A DNA stretch of 64,000 nt from an uncultured Flavobacteriales bacterium (GCA_903935095.1 CAIZQH010000019.1:1-64000); one strand, 5' to 3'. Shown: positions 49,314 through 57,739, counted from the stretch's first letter. Numbers and translations: made by a program. The notes: a model not told the origin generated them from the sequence alone.

Positions 49314-52109
49314 ATGAAATTTATAGATAACCTTGCTCAAAAAATTTTAGATGACCACACTCATCTAAATGAATTGGTGGTTATTTTACCTTCTGAAAGA
49401 GCCGTCAAATACCTAGGAAATTCCTTATTCAAACTCAACAATGGGCCTTTAATTGCACCGGAAATGCTGACCATTGACCGTTGGATTAAATCCCAATTCA
49501 ACGATATTATAGATCCAACCAGATTACTCCTTGTCCTCTTTGAAAGTTACCTTCAAACAGAGGAAGGAAAAGGTCAAAGTTTTGAGTCATTTCTCACCTG
49601 GGGATCCATCTTACTAAGCGATTTCAACGACTTGGATCGTTACATGATTGACCAAGAACAAATATTTAAAAATCTTAAATCCATAAAGGAATTAGAAAGC
49701 TGGCAAATTGACGAGGAAAACTATAGTGAATCTCAATTAAAATTTATGGCTTTTTGGGAACAAATCCCAAAATTGCATGCCCAATTGATGGCGGAATTAA
49801 CCAAGAGGTCCCAGATTACACTCGCTCAAGCTTACCGTAAATTGGCGGAAGAGACCGCGGCCTTGATTCCTACAGGTAAACACTATCTTTTTGCCGGATT
49901 CAATGCCCTTTCCAAAGCTGAACTTCAAATCATCAAGAATTTAATGAAACGAGGAATGACCGAGTTCATCATTGATGCGGACGTTTATTACCTGGAAAAT
50001 GAACAACATGAAGCAGGTTCTTTTTTACGGAACGACCTCAGTTATTTAGATATGAGGAAGGCGGATTTTACTCAACGTAGTCTTCAACATTCACCGATTG
50101 AATTTACCGTCATTGAATGCGCTCAGCATACGGGACAAATAAAAGTTGCGGCAACTGAACTCGCGAAATTAAGTGCTACTGAATTAGACGAAACATTGGT
50201 GTTGCTTGCTGATGAAACACTGATTCATTCGTTGGTTAAAAATATTCCATCATCTGTTGGGAAAGCCAATATTACCCTTGGGCTACCCCTTCAGCAAACA
50301 CCCGTGAAGTCTTGGGTTGATTTGTTATTTACCATTCAAGAAAATAAGAAAAGGTTCCGCACAAAAGCAATCTACTTTAAAGATTTTCAACGCATTCTGA
50401 ACCACGTTTTTTGTTTAGCTTGCCTACCTGAAGAAGAAAAAAAACGCTTGTCTTCCATCGAACAAGACAGCATACGCAAAAACAAAGTTTTCCAATCGAT
50501 TGACCGGCTGAATCTTCCCCCAAAAGCAAAAATACTTTTTGATTTGGTTACAGTTGATTGGTCAGAAGATTGGCATATCGCTTTAGGGAAAATTAGGGAG
50601 TTGAATACCCTATTCATTGATGATTTCGCACAAATTCATGAATTTGAAAAAACAGCCATCCAGGTTTTTGATCAATCGATGCGTGGATTCGAGTCCTTGC
50701 TCAAGGAGGGTATTCCATCCATGGAACTCCGAAGTTTCAAGTTATTGTTAAATCAACATTGGTCCTCAGCAACTATTGCATTTCACGGAAATCCAACGAA
50801 CGGTTTGCAAATCATGGGCTTACTAGAAACCCGGATGATTGATTTTAAAAACCTCATCATTCTAGGATTGAATGAAGGAAAACTTCCGAATAACAATCCA
50901 GTTCGCACCTTGATTCCCATGGATTTGCGCGCTGCTTTCAAGCTCCCTTCAACCCGCGAAAAACAAGGCTTATTTGCACATCACTTTTACCGACTTTTAC
51001 ACCATGCTGAAAAGGTATTAGCGACTTATACAGCTGCAGCAGAGCAAATTGGAAGCAATGAGGCGAGTCGCTATTTGATGCAAATTGAAATGGAATTATG
51101 CAAAGTGAATCCAGCCATACAGTGGAAAAAATCATTTTATCACATTCCTTTTACTGAACGAGTAGCCTTGAATACTACACACATTCAAAAAACACCTGAA
51201 GTGTTGAATCGCATTCTTGAATTTCTAGAAAAACCACTATCTGCATCCGCAGTCAATAAATACATGCTTTGTCCATTGGACTATTATTACCGTTATTTAG
51301 TGGAATTTGGTGAGGATAAAGAAGTAGAGGAAGAAATCGAAAATCATACATTTGGTAGCATTATTCACACGACATTAGAAGACTTATTTAAGCCCTACGC
51401 ACAGCGCGATAAGCATGGGGCATATGTCCAGCCAGCACCTCCACCAGTTCGGGAAAAAGATGTGTTAAAAATGCTAGATACGTTCAAAAAAAACCTGTAC
51501 AAAGGATTTTTAGATCATTTTGATCAAGATGAATCACTCTTTAAAACAGGAAAAAATCGCTTGAGTTATGAGATGGCTGTTGAAATCACTAAAAACGTTT
51601 TAGAAAAAGAACTGCTATTTATCAAAGGACTGAGCGAGCCACTATACATCGAACAGATCGAAGCTGAAATGCATACAGATTTAATGATCCCTTTCGATGG
51701 CGGTTTCAAAAAATTGCGTTTCAAAGGATACATTGATCGCATTGATCGCATTGGAAATAGTTACCGAGTTATTGATTACAAAACAGGCAAAGTAAAGAAA
51801 GAAGAGGTTGTTTATCAAACATCGAATAAAGGATTGATCCCTTCCTTTCTCAAATGCAAACACGCCTTTCAATTATCCCTCTACTGTTTATTTTTTAAGG
51901 GTCAGTATGGTGTATTGCCCGATGAAGCAAAGATCACTTCACTGATCAATGTGAAAGAAGACTTTAACCTTACGTTTAAAGATGGCGAGTTATCGGATAT
52001 GATGCCTGTGTTACATGAATTATTGAGTGAAGTACTCGATCAATTGACTGATGTAGAGCTACCTTTCGAGCATAATCCTGATGCAGATTATTGCCAATAT
52101 TGTTCTTAA
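49314..52109 (+). CDS. AddB-like PD-(D/E)XK nuclease family protein
   Basis: A 931-residue protein like the AddB subunit of AddAB helicase-nucleases, which process double-strand breaks for recombination. The N-terminal two thirds resemble an inactive UvrD-like fold (ILPSERAVKYLG, LILGLNEGKLPNNNPVRTLIP). The nuclease domain (about 640-931) starts LSASAVNKYMLCPLDYYYRY and contains the core RVIDYKTGK, followed by FQLSLYCLFF. One Cys near residue 650 and CQYC at the very end could bind an iron-sulfur cluster as in AddB. The C-terminus is short after CQYC. No AddA-type helicase is adjacent: the neighbour downstream is an unrelated gene on the other strand. Confidence 0.88.
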   Translation: MKFIDNLAQKILDDHTHLNELVVILPSERAVKYLGNSLFKLNNGPLIAPEMLTIDRWIKSQFNDIIDPTRLLLVLFESYLQTEEGKGQSFESFLTWGSILLSDFNDLDRYMIDQEQIFKNLKSIKELESWQIDEENYSESQLKFMAFWEQIPKLHAQLMAELTKRSQITLAQAYRKLAEETAALIPTGKHYLFAGFNALSKAELQIIKNLMKRGMTEFIIDADVYYLENEQHEAGSFLRNDLSYLDMRKADFTQRSLQHSPIEFTVIECAQHTGQIKVAATELAKLSATELDETLVLLADETLIHSLVKNIPSSVGKANITLGLPLQQTPVKSWVDLLFTIQENKKRFRTKAIYFKDFQRILNHVFCLACLPEEEKKRLSSIEQDSIRKNKVFQSIDRLNLPPKAKILFDLVTVDWSEDWHIALGKIRELNTLFIDDFAQIHEFEKTAIQVFDQSMRGFESLLKEGIPSMELRSFKLLLNQHWSSATIAFHGNPTNGLQIMGLLETRMIDFKNLIILGLNEGKLPNNNPVRTLIPMDLRAAFKLPSTREKQGLFAHHFYRLLHHAEKVLATYTAAAEQIGSNEASRYLMQIEMELCKVNPAIQWKKSFYHIPFTERVALNTTHIQKTPEVLNRILEFLEKPLSASAVNKYMLCPLDYYYRYLVEFGEDKEVEEEIENHTFGSIIHTTLEDLFKPYAQRDKHGAYVQPAPPPVREKDVLKMLDTFKKNLYKGFLDHFDQDESLFKTGKNRLSYEMAVEITKNVLEKELLFIKGLSEPLYIEQIEAEMHTDLMIPFDGGFKKLRFKGYIDRIDRIGNSYRVIDYKTGKVKKEEVVYQTSNKGLIPSFLKCKHAFQLSLYCLFFKGQYGVLPDEAKITSLINVKEDFNLTFKDGELSDMMPVLHELLSEVLDQLTDVELPFEHNPDADYCQYCS

Positions 52110-52110
52110 A

Positions 52111-52165
52111 CAAAAAAACCTGAAAAGAAAAAAAGGGACACATCCGCTTTAGCTCTTTTCAGGTT
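52111..52165 (-). terminator. Large-loop hairpin terminator, minus strand
   Basis: AACCTGAAAAG (52117-52127) pairs perfectly with CTTTTCAGGTT (52155-52165) around a 27-base loop. On the minus strand the hairpin is followed by seven T residues, so it fits a terminator for the 52258-52617 gene. The large loop is unusual. Confidence 0.55.
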
Positions 52166-52191
52166 ACTGCAAGTTAAATAAAACCAAAACC

Positions 52192-52219
52192 GAACAAACG
52201 TTTTTGTTCCGCTTTTTTT
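52192..52219 (+). terminator. Intrinsic terminator after the AddB-like gene
   Basis: GAACAAA (52192-52198) pairs with TTTGTTC (52203-52209) around CGTT, followed by CGC and seven T residues on the plus strand. It lies about 85 bases after the AddB-like stop, beyond the minus-strand terminator of the convergent gene. Confidence 0.6.
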
Positions 52220-52257
52220 AAGACGAAATACCTTCGTTTAAAGTTGCCTTGATATGA

Positions 52258-52617
52258 TTAATATAATTCTGCTTTTAATGCAGTTCGGTAATCGATCATT
52301 TCTTCACGATTGATTTTGTGATCTGCATTTTTCAATAAATTCAGTAAATACAATAAATTATCTTTTTCTTCTATTTCGATCGGATATTCATTTCCTTCCT
52401 CGTCTTCATCATATTGAGCTTGAACATCAAAACACTCGTTTTCTGTTAAAAACTCATACGTTAAACGCAATAATTTAACGACTAAAGGATCTTGCTCCAA
52501 CAACGCTAATTCGCGTAATGCTTTTAAATCCTCCACTAAATTTGATGCAGTCACACCACTCTTTTCAACATTTGTGATGATCGCATCTAATTTTTGATTC
52601 GCTAGTCCAGTTTTCAT
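52258..52617 (-). CDS. Small acidic hypothetical protein
   Basis: A 119-residue cytoplasmic, helical, acidic protein with no family I recognise: MKTGLANQKLDAIITNVEK, LVEDLKALRELALLEQDPLV and an acidic stretch QAQYDEDEEGNEYP before a C-terminal helix with KINREEMIDYR. An in-frame ATG exists seven codons upstream, but the -7 box at 52636-52643 would put the start of transcription after it, so I use 52617. The gene has its own promoter and terminator, which supports that it is real. Repeated leucines (LLYLLNLLKN) suggest a helical bundle or protein interaction. Confidence 0.72.
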   Translation of the reverse strand: MKTGLANQKLDAIITNVEKSGVTASNLVEDLKALRELALLEQDPLVVKLLRLTYEFLTENECFDVQAQYDEDEEGNEYPIEIEEKDNLLYLLNLLKNADHKINREEMIDYRTALKAELY

Positions 52618-52635
52618 GTAGTCATTTTTGTGAGG

Positions 52636-52643
52636 CAAATTTA
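52636..52643 (-). promoter_or_regulatory. -7 promoter box of the 119-residue protein gene
   Basis: On the minus strand TAAATTTG and C match the -7 consensus exactly, 18 bases before the ATG at 52617. No TTG is found at a suitable -33 distance. Confidence 0.5.
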
Positions 52644-52719
52644 ATGGAAATCATTGAAATATTCATGCATCCAAGCATAACAATTCTTCAAAAGCCGTTT
52701 TCCAAGCAAAAAGAAATCC

Positions 52720-52727
52720 TATTTTTG
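52720..52727 (+). promoter_or_regulatory. -7 promoter box of the LysE gene
   Basis: TATTTTTG is an exact -7 box ending four bases before the ATG at 52732, with no clear -33 element. A leaderless or nearly leaderless mRNA is predicted. Confidence 0.55.
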
Positions 52728-52731
52728 TTAC

Positions 52732-53397
52732 ATGGATTTCTTTATACAAGCATTTAGTATTGGGTTTTTGCTGAGTGTGATGGTAGGCCCTATCTTTTTC
52801 CTTCTTCTGGAGACGAGTATAACGAAAGGATTTCGGTCTGCACTTGCCTTGGACTTTGGCGTGCTAGTCAGCGATATTATTTATGTACTCATTGCGGTAA
52901 TGTTCGTCGAACAAATAAAAGGATTAATTGCTGGCAACAAACTCATGTTTAGTGTTATTGGGGGAGGGATTTTTGTTATTTATGGCGTCATCAGTTTGGT
53001 GAAAAAAGTGGCCATTTTGGACAGCCAAAAAATAGAAGGCATGGATGTAAGTCCAGAAATCAGTCGTCAACAAATCCACACAAAAGATTACGTCTTTCTT
53101 GGCTTGAAAGGCTTTGTCTTGAATTTTGCCAATCCAATGGTTATCTTTTATTGGGTCAGTGTTGCTTCGGTAGCGAATAACGCCGTTCCAGATGAAAACA
53201 GCACGACCTGGGCCTTAGTGTTTTTAGGAATCGTATTACTTACCTTTTTTAGTGTGGATATATTAAAAATAATTGCTGCAAAGAAAATTCGTCCTTTGGT
53301 GAATCAAAACTTGTTGAATGCCTTAAATCGACTTATCGGCATTGTATTTACCATATTTGGCATCTTCTTGATTCTTCAATTCTTTTTAAAGAAATAA
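52732..53397 (+). CDS. LysE family transporter
   Basis: A 221-residue inner-membrane protein with about six hydrophobic helices. The start AFSIGFLLSVMVGPIFFLLLE (with the VGP motif about residues 17-20) followed by SITKGFRSALALDFGVLVSD is the LysE/RhtB signature. These proteins export amino acids such as lysine, threonine or homoserine, but the substrate here is unknown. A second family block, LGLKGFVLNFANPMVIFYW, is intact. The next gene starts six bases after its stop. Confidence 0.9.
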   Translation: MDFFIQAFSIGFLLSVMVGPIFFLLLETSITKGFRSALALDFGVLVSDIIYVLIAVMFVEQIKGLIAGNKLMFSVIGGGIFVIYGVISLVKKVAILDSQKIEGMDVSPEISRQQIHTKDYVFLGLKGFVLNFANPMVIFYWVSVASVANNAVPDENSTTWALVFLGIVLLTFFSVDILKIIAAKKIRPLVNQNLLNALNRLIGIVFTIFGIFLILQFFLKK

Positions 53398-53403
53398 GGT
53401 ACT

Positions 53404-55107
53404 ATGAAACAGTTTTTATTTCTTTTGCTCTTCTTCGGTATCAATCAAGTCTATGGGCAAAAAGTATTGAAAGAAAATCTTGGCCCGAAGGTTCGCTTGT
53501 ATTGGGACGCTGGAAACAAACGATTGCAAGCGATTGGAAGTTATTTCACAAGCAATGCAACCCCAAAAACATCAGAAAAACACGGTAAATGGACCTTCTA
53601 TACCTATGACGGGCTATTAGAAGAAGAGAGTAATTATTACCGTGATCGCTTGTTAGGTAAACGTATTTTTTATTACCCTAACAAACAAATGAAAGAAGAG
53701 TCCTACTTTAAATTTAATGTTCCAGATAGTTTATTCTTTCAATGGAATCAAAACGGAAAACTAATAACCAAAGGTCAATTTGAACTAGGTAGTCCGGTAG
53801 GTGAATGGCATTATTATTTTGACGATGGTAGAGAAAAATCGATTGAAAAAATGGTGAATGACACCGTTTATCTCATGTCAAGCTGGGAAGCAGATACCAA
53901 TCATCGTCAAACGGTGAGCGAAGGAAACGGCGTCATTGAAGAACGCTATGTGAACGGTGTGGTAAAAGCATCCTACACTTTTAGAAACGGGTTGAAAAAC
54001 GGGGTTTTTGAAGAGCGAACGGCCAATGGGGTTTTATCTGTTGGAGGGTCCTTTAAAGATGGGAAAAAGAACGGGACTTGGGAGTTTTATGAATTTCAAG
54101 GAATCTTAGAAAAGAGGTTGACTTACAAAGCTGATTCCTTAGATGGCGCTTATTTAACCCTTACTTTAACGGGCGATACAATCACTTCGGGGACTTACGA
54201 AAACGGGAGAAAGCAAGGATTTTGGATTTGGAAAACACCTCAACGAACGATTGAAATGAGTGGATTTTTCAAACAAAACATGCAAGATAGTATTTGGCAC
54301 TATTATTTTTCATCTGGAGAACTCTCTTACATTGCACATTTCAAAGATGGGCAGCGATCGGGAGAATGGGATTATTATTATCAAAATGGCGCTCCCTATC
54401 GAAAGGGAAGTTACTCCAAGGATCTAAGAGAAGGAAATTGGCAAACGTGGTATGAAGATGGCACGCTGTTGATGAATGGAAATTACCAGAACGGCAAAGA
54501 AGAAGGGACATGGTATAATTACTGGGAGAATGGTGCCCTGAAAAACAAGGCGGAATTCAAACATGGATTGATGGATGGCTCCTGGGTTTCTTATACACCG
54601 GAAAGTATTTTGTCCAACACTGGAAATTATAAAAAAGGTTTTAAGGTGGGTGCTTGGTATGCCTACTTCAATAATGGGAGACTCAAAGAAAAAGTTCACT
54701 ATAAAATATTTACCGAGACGAATGTAACAAATGATATGGCCATTATGGGCTTAAAAGAAACTGTTAGTGATTTTCATGGGAAATTTGAGGCATACTCGCA
54801 GAAGGACTTTCAGCTAAAATCAGAAGGAAAATACCATAAAGGCATGAAACATGGCAAATGGATCGACTATTATCCTGGTGGAGTAGTTCCAACCATTGTA
54901 TCTGAATACCGTTTCGGAAAGCTAGATGGTGTTTTTGAACAACGTGATCCTCGTGGAAGGTTGGTATATGAAATACACTATAAAAATGGATTGAAACATG
55001 GTCCCTTCCTGATTTTTGGTGAAAATGGAAACATCGTCTCTCAAAAAGAATTTAGGTATGGGAAACAGATTTCTATGAAGGGGGAAAGTGAGTTATTTAC
55101 TCCCTAA
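53404..55107 (+). CDS. Long YwqK/MORN_2 repeat protein, secreted
   Basis: A 567-residue protein with a signal peptide (MKQFLFLLLFFGINQVYG) followed by Gln, then about 17 or more tandem ~23-residue repeats of the form G-x-W-x-x-Y-x-x-x-G-x-L-x-x-x-x-x-Y-x-x-G-x-x-x-G (for example GEWHYYFDDGREK, GTWYNYWENGALKNK, GKWIDYYPGG). This is the MORN_2/YwqK repeat, which folds as a beta solenoid. The repeat is often labelled YwqK antitoxin from its Bacillus namesake, but a signal peptide and no toxin partner make an antitoxin role unlikely. Its last 15 bases overlap the convergent rsmA gene. Function unknown. Confidence 0.85.
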   Translation: MKQFLFLLLFFGINQVYGQKVLKENLGPKVRLYWDAGNKRLQAIGSYFTSNATPKTSEKHGKWTFYTYDGLLEEESNYYRDRLLGKRIFYYPNKQMKEESYFKFNVPDSLFFQWNQNGKLITKGQFELGSPVGEWHYYFDDGREKSIEKMVNDTVYLMSSWEADTNHRQTVSEGNGVIEERYVNGVVKASYTFRNGLKNGVFEERTANGVLSVGGSFKDGKKNGTWEFYEFQGILEKRLTYKADSLDGAYLTLTLTGDTITSGTYENGRKQGFWIWKTPQRTIEMSGFFKQNMQDSIWHYYFSSGELSYIAHFKDGQRSGEWDYYYQNGAPYRKGSYSKDLREGNWQTWYEDGTLLMNGNYQNGKEEGTWYNYWENGALKNKAEFKHGLMDGSWVSYTPESILSNTGNYKKGFKVGAWYAYFNNGRLKEKVHYKIFTETNVTNDMAIMGLKETVSDFHGKFEAYSQKDFQLKSEGKYHKGMKHGKWIDYYPGGVVPTIVSEYRFGKLDGVFEQRDPRGRLVYEIHYKNGLKHGPFLIFGENGNIVSQKEFRYGKQISMKGESELFTP

Positions 55108-55875
55108 TCCCTCAATAAAAAGCGTTAATTCAATAAAATCGTCTACGCTCAATCTTTCCGGTCTTTGCGTCACAAACTTATCCGGAAGTTGCGCATCTTG
55201 CGTCAGTGATTTAACCGAATTCCTTAACGTTTTTCTTCTTTGTTGAAAGGCTGTTTTAACAACACGCATGAACAACTTCTCATCACACGGCAACGACTCA
55301 CGCTCATTTCTCACGCAGCGAATAACACCAGATTTTACTTTTGGTGGTGGTATGAAAACGTGCTCATCCACCGTAAAACAATAGGTGATGTCGTAAAAGG
55401 CTTGCATAAATACACTGAGGATTCCATATTCTTTTGTTCCTGGCTTTTCAGCAATACGAATAGCTACTTCTCTTTGGAACATCCCCATTATTTCGGGAAT
55501 TTGATTTCGGTGTTCTAGGCACTTAAATAAAATTTGGGAAGAGATGTTGTAAGGAAAATTACCCGCAACGATAAACGGCTCTTGACCCATTATTTCTGTC
55601 AAATCTTGGCGTAAGAAATCGGCGTAAATAATGCGATCCCCCATAAGTGGATACTTTTGATGCAGGAACTCAATCGACTCCGCATCTATATCCACTAAGA
55701 AAAGTTCGATTTCCTCGTGTGACTTTAGAAAATCTGTCAATGCTCCCATTCCTGGACCAACCTCCAATACGCGCTTACATCCACGGTGAAAAGTTACTTG
55801 ATTCGCAATTTTTTCACAGGTCTCAAGATCTTTTAGGAAATGTTGCCCAAGGTGTTTTTTTGGTTTAACGTTCAT
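55093..55875 (-). CDS. rsmA: 16S rRNA (adenine(1518)-N6/adenine(1519)-N6)-dimethyltransferase
   Basis: A 260-residue KsgA-type methyltransferase that dimethylates two adjacent adenines near the 3' end of 16S rRNA, a late 30S assembly step. Signatures are LGQHFLKD (9-16), the SAM site VLEVGPGMGALTDFL (36-50) and the catalytic NFPYN (106-110). Length is normal. Its ATG overlaps the stop of the DUF4286 gene as ATGA, so it is translationally coupled to it. It is convergent with the YwqK gene, with overlapping ends. Confidence 0.95.
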   Translation of the reverse strand: MNVKPKKHLGQHFLKDLETCEKIANQVTFHRGCKRVLEVGPGMGALTDFLKSHEEIELFLVDIDAESIEFLHQKYPLMGDRIIYADFLRQDLTEIMGQEPFIVAGNFPYNISSQILFKCLEHRNQIPEIMGMFQREVAIRIAEKPGTKEYGILSVFMQAFYDITYCFTVDEHVFIPPPKVKSGVIRCVRNERESLPCDEKLFMRVVKTAFQQRRKTLRNSVKSLTQDAQLPDKFVTQRPERLSVDDFIELTLFIEGLGSK

Positions 55876-56189
55876 GGTGCTTTGAATTCTTCAATGACCG
55901 TTAAAAAGGTTCTAAATGCCGCAAATTTTCCGCCATAACGTTGCGCGTGATCCTGTTGCAACATCGGGGCATGTTTCTCATGGTATTCATCCATCTTTTC
56001 CTGGCTCGGAGCCAAATACAAAAATGAGTAAGCAGATCCTCCATCTTCTTCGCCTTGAATTCTAGAAATTCGGCATTCTAAAAAACAACCGGTTTCCATT
56101 ACTTGCGGAATGTGTGTTGCACGCATCCAATCAAGCCAATCTAATTCGATTTCTCGATCAATGCTTACTGTTACATTATATAGTACCAT
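55872..56189 (-). CDS. DUF4286 family protein
   Basis: A 105-residue cytoplasmic protein recognised as DUF4286 from VLYNVTVSIDREIELDWLDW, MRATHIPQVMETGCFLECRI and the later YSFLYLAPSQEKMDEYHEKH. It looks like a ferredoxin-like dimeric alpha/beta barrel fold. No function is established for the family. It is coupled to rsmA by an ATGA overlap. A -7 box lies four bases before its start. Confidence 0.88.
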   Translation of the reverse strand: MVLYNVTVSIDREIELDWLDWMRATHIPQVMETGCFLECRISRIQGEEDGGSAYSFLYLAPSQEKMDEYHEKHAPMLQQDHAQRYGGKFAAFRTFLTVIEEFKAP

Positions 56190-56193
56190 AGTG

Positions 56194-56201
56194 CAAAATT
56201 A
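56194..56201 (-). promoter_or_regulatory. -7 promoter box of the DUF4286-rsmA operon
   Basis: On the minus strand TAATTTTG and C match the -7 consensus exactly and end four bases before the ATG at 56189. No -33 TTG is evident. The mRNA is predicted to be leaderless or nearly so. Confidence 0.55.
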
Positions 56202-56282
56202 AAAAACTTGAGAAGATACTTCTTGATTGGCATACAATAAACAAGAATTTCTTCGTTTTATGAAGATAATTGCAAAAAACCT

Positions 56283-56290
56283 TATCTTTG
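56283..56290 (+). promoter_or_regulatory. -7 promoter box of the small T9SS cargo gene
   Basis: TATCTTTG is an exact -7 box, followed by a 22-base gap to the ATG at 56313. A TTG is too close (10 bases) and the region at -33 is T-rich without TTG. Confidence 0.5.
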
Positions 56291-56312
56291 AATCTATTAA
56301 TTAACAGAAACT

Positions 56313-57077
56313 ATGAAAAAACTTTTGATTCTTTCGCTTTCAATCTTCATGTTGAATGCTGCATCTTGGGCACAATCATGTACACCAGGAGCTAATTACG
56401 CTGATTCAAGTTATGGTATTTGGCCAGATACCACACAAAACTTGCCGCCAGCGCTTGTAAATGTTGCTTATTCTACGGACTTAAATTTTAAAGTGCCAGC
56501 GACCGTCAGTGCAGAATTAGTTTCTGGATTGGGTCCCACAGGACAAGCGTTAATTGGTTCTCCGATTCAAGGGTTTTCGGTAACCGGAGTGAATGGATTA
56601 CCAATTGGTTTCAACTATGGATGTAACATTAGTGGATGTTCGTATGCCGGGGGAGCAAATGGCTGCGCAAACATTTGGGGAACGACCACAACTGCAGGGA
56701 TTTATCCGATTAGCGTTGATGTCAGTGCCACAGTTATCATTACAACAATTCTAGGCACATTCGCTCAAACACAAAGTGTAACTTTCGATGGATATAAAAT
56801 CATTGTTGGAACAGCTGGTGTCATCGAAGGAATCATTTCTCCAATCTCTGTGAGTCCAAATCCAGCGCACTCCATGGTGACAGTGAATGGCATTACTTCG
56901 TCAATGAAAGCTACAGAAGCGGTATTAACGAACGTTCAAGGAAAAACGATTGAGAAAAGAAATTTAACCTCGAACGCTAATTTAACGTTTGACTTAAATG
57001 GATTAAATGACGGGATTTATTTCATTCATGTTTCCCATGCTCATGGCGTAGAAACAGTGAAATTTATGAAAAACTAA
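56313..57077 (+). CDS. Small secreted protein with T9SS type A sorting domain
   Basis: A 254-residue secreted protein. A signal peptide (MKKLLILSLSIFMLNAASWA) is followed by Gln-Ser-Cys. The central ~150 residues are rich in Gly, Ala, Ser and Thr, with Cys pairs (GCNISGCSYAGGANGC), and resemble a beta-sandwich domain found in small Bacteroidetes cargo proteins; I do not know a function. The last ~75 residues are a type A T9SS sorting domain (VSPNPAHSMVTVNG, ending DGIYFIHVSHAHGVETVKFMKN in two strands). It has its own promoter and ends at a strong bidirectional terminator. Confidence 0.85.
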   Translation: MKKLLILSLSIFMLNAASWAQSCTPGANYADSSYGIWPDTTQNLPPALVNVAYSTDLNFKVPATVSAELVSGLGPTGQALIGSPIQGFSVTGVNGLPIGFNYGCNISGCSYAGGANGCANIWGTTTTAGIYPISVDVSATVIITTILGTFAQTQSVTFDGYKIIVGTAGVIEGIISPISVSPNPAHSMVTVNGITSSMKATEAVLTNVQGKTIEKRNLTSNANLTFDLNGLNDGIYFIHVSHAHGVETVKFMKN

Positions 57078-57094
57078 ATGTTCTGAATAGAAAC

Positions 57095-57126
57095 AAAAAG
57101 GGGGCTTCGACGAAGCCCCCTTTTTT
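57095..57126. terminator. Bidirectional intrinsic terminator
   Basis: GGGGGCTTCG (57100-57109) pairs with CGAAGCCCCC (57111-57120), flanked by AAAAA on the left and TTTTTT on the right, so it works on both strands. It serves the convergent T9SS cargo gene (plus) and nadD (minus), whose stop is just beyond it. Confidence 0.9.
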
Positions 57127-57739
57127 ATTTATAAAAATGCATATCCATAATGTATTTGTGCACTGGCTCTGTTAACAGATACCGAACGTCTTTTCCTTCC
57201 TTAATCGATTGACGAATAAAACTAGCAGAAACCTTCATGATTGGTGCCTCATCGCAAAAAATGACTTTTTCCGAATTTCGGTAGGGGTGATCAATAGTTC
57301 CTTTCTGTGCGACAACCTCTGCTTCTTCTGAGCTGGTCAGTACACGTGGATACACATAAATCATATGTTTAGCTAAAATCACTTCATGATTATACCATTT
57401 GTGAAAGGTGCGAAGGTTGTCTTCCCCCATGATCAGAGAGAAAGTATGTTGTGGGTATTTTTCGTGAAGATGTGTCAGTGTGGAAATCGTATAATTTGGT
57501 TTAGACAAATGAAACTCAACATCTGAAGCACGTAATTTCGCATTGTCTTCTATGGCCTCTCGGACGATGTTTAAACGATGTGAGTCCTTTAATAAGGTAG
57601 ATTTATCTTTTAATGGATTTTGAGGTGTAACCACCATCCAAACTTGGTCCAAATCAGTATGATCTGCCATGTAATTTGCGATGATTAAATGTCCGACATG
57701 AATCGGATTAAATGTCCCGAAGTAAAGTCCTATCCTCAT
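57125..57739 (-). CDS. nadD: Nicotinate-nucleotide adenylyltransferase
   Basis: A 204-residue nucleotidyltransferase that makes nicotinate adenine dinucleotide from NaMN and ATP. It has the N-terminal GTFNPIHVGH (8-17, the HxGH motif) and the C-terminal SASFIRQSIKEGKDVRYLL block (the xSxxxIR motif). Length is normal. Its ATG overlaps the gmk stop as ATGA, so it is the last gene of a coupled yicC-gmk-nadD operon, an order common in Bacteroidetes. Together with nadC at 7 kb it covers two steps of NAD synthesis. Confidence 0.95.
   Translation of the reverse strand: MRIGLYFGTFNPIHVGHLIIANYMADHTDLDQVWMVVTPQNPLKDKSTLLKDSHRLNIVREAIEDNAKLRASDVEFHLSKPNYTISTLTHLHEKYPQHTFSLIMGEDNLRTFHKWYNHEVILAKHMIYVYPRVLTSSEEAEVVAQKGTIDHPYRNSEKVIFCDEAPIMKVSASFIRQSIKEGKDVRYLLTEPVHKYIMDMHFYK

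Noticed and set aside
53404-55107. A toxin-antitoxin system suggested by the YwqK family name.
   Set aside because: The protein has a signal peptide, many repeats and no toxin-like neighbour.
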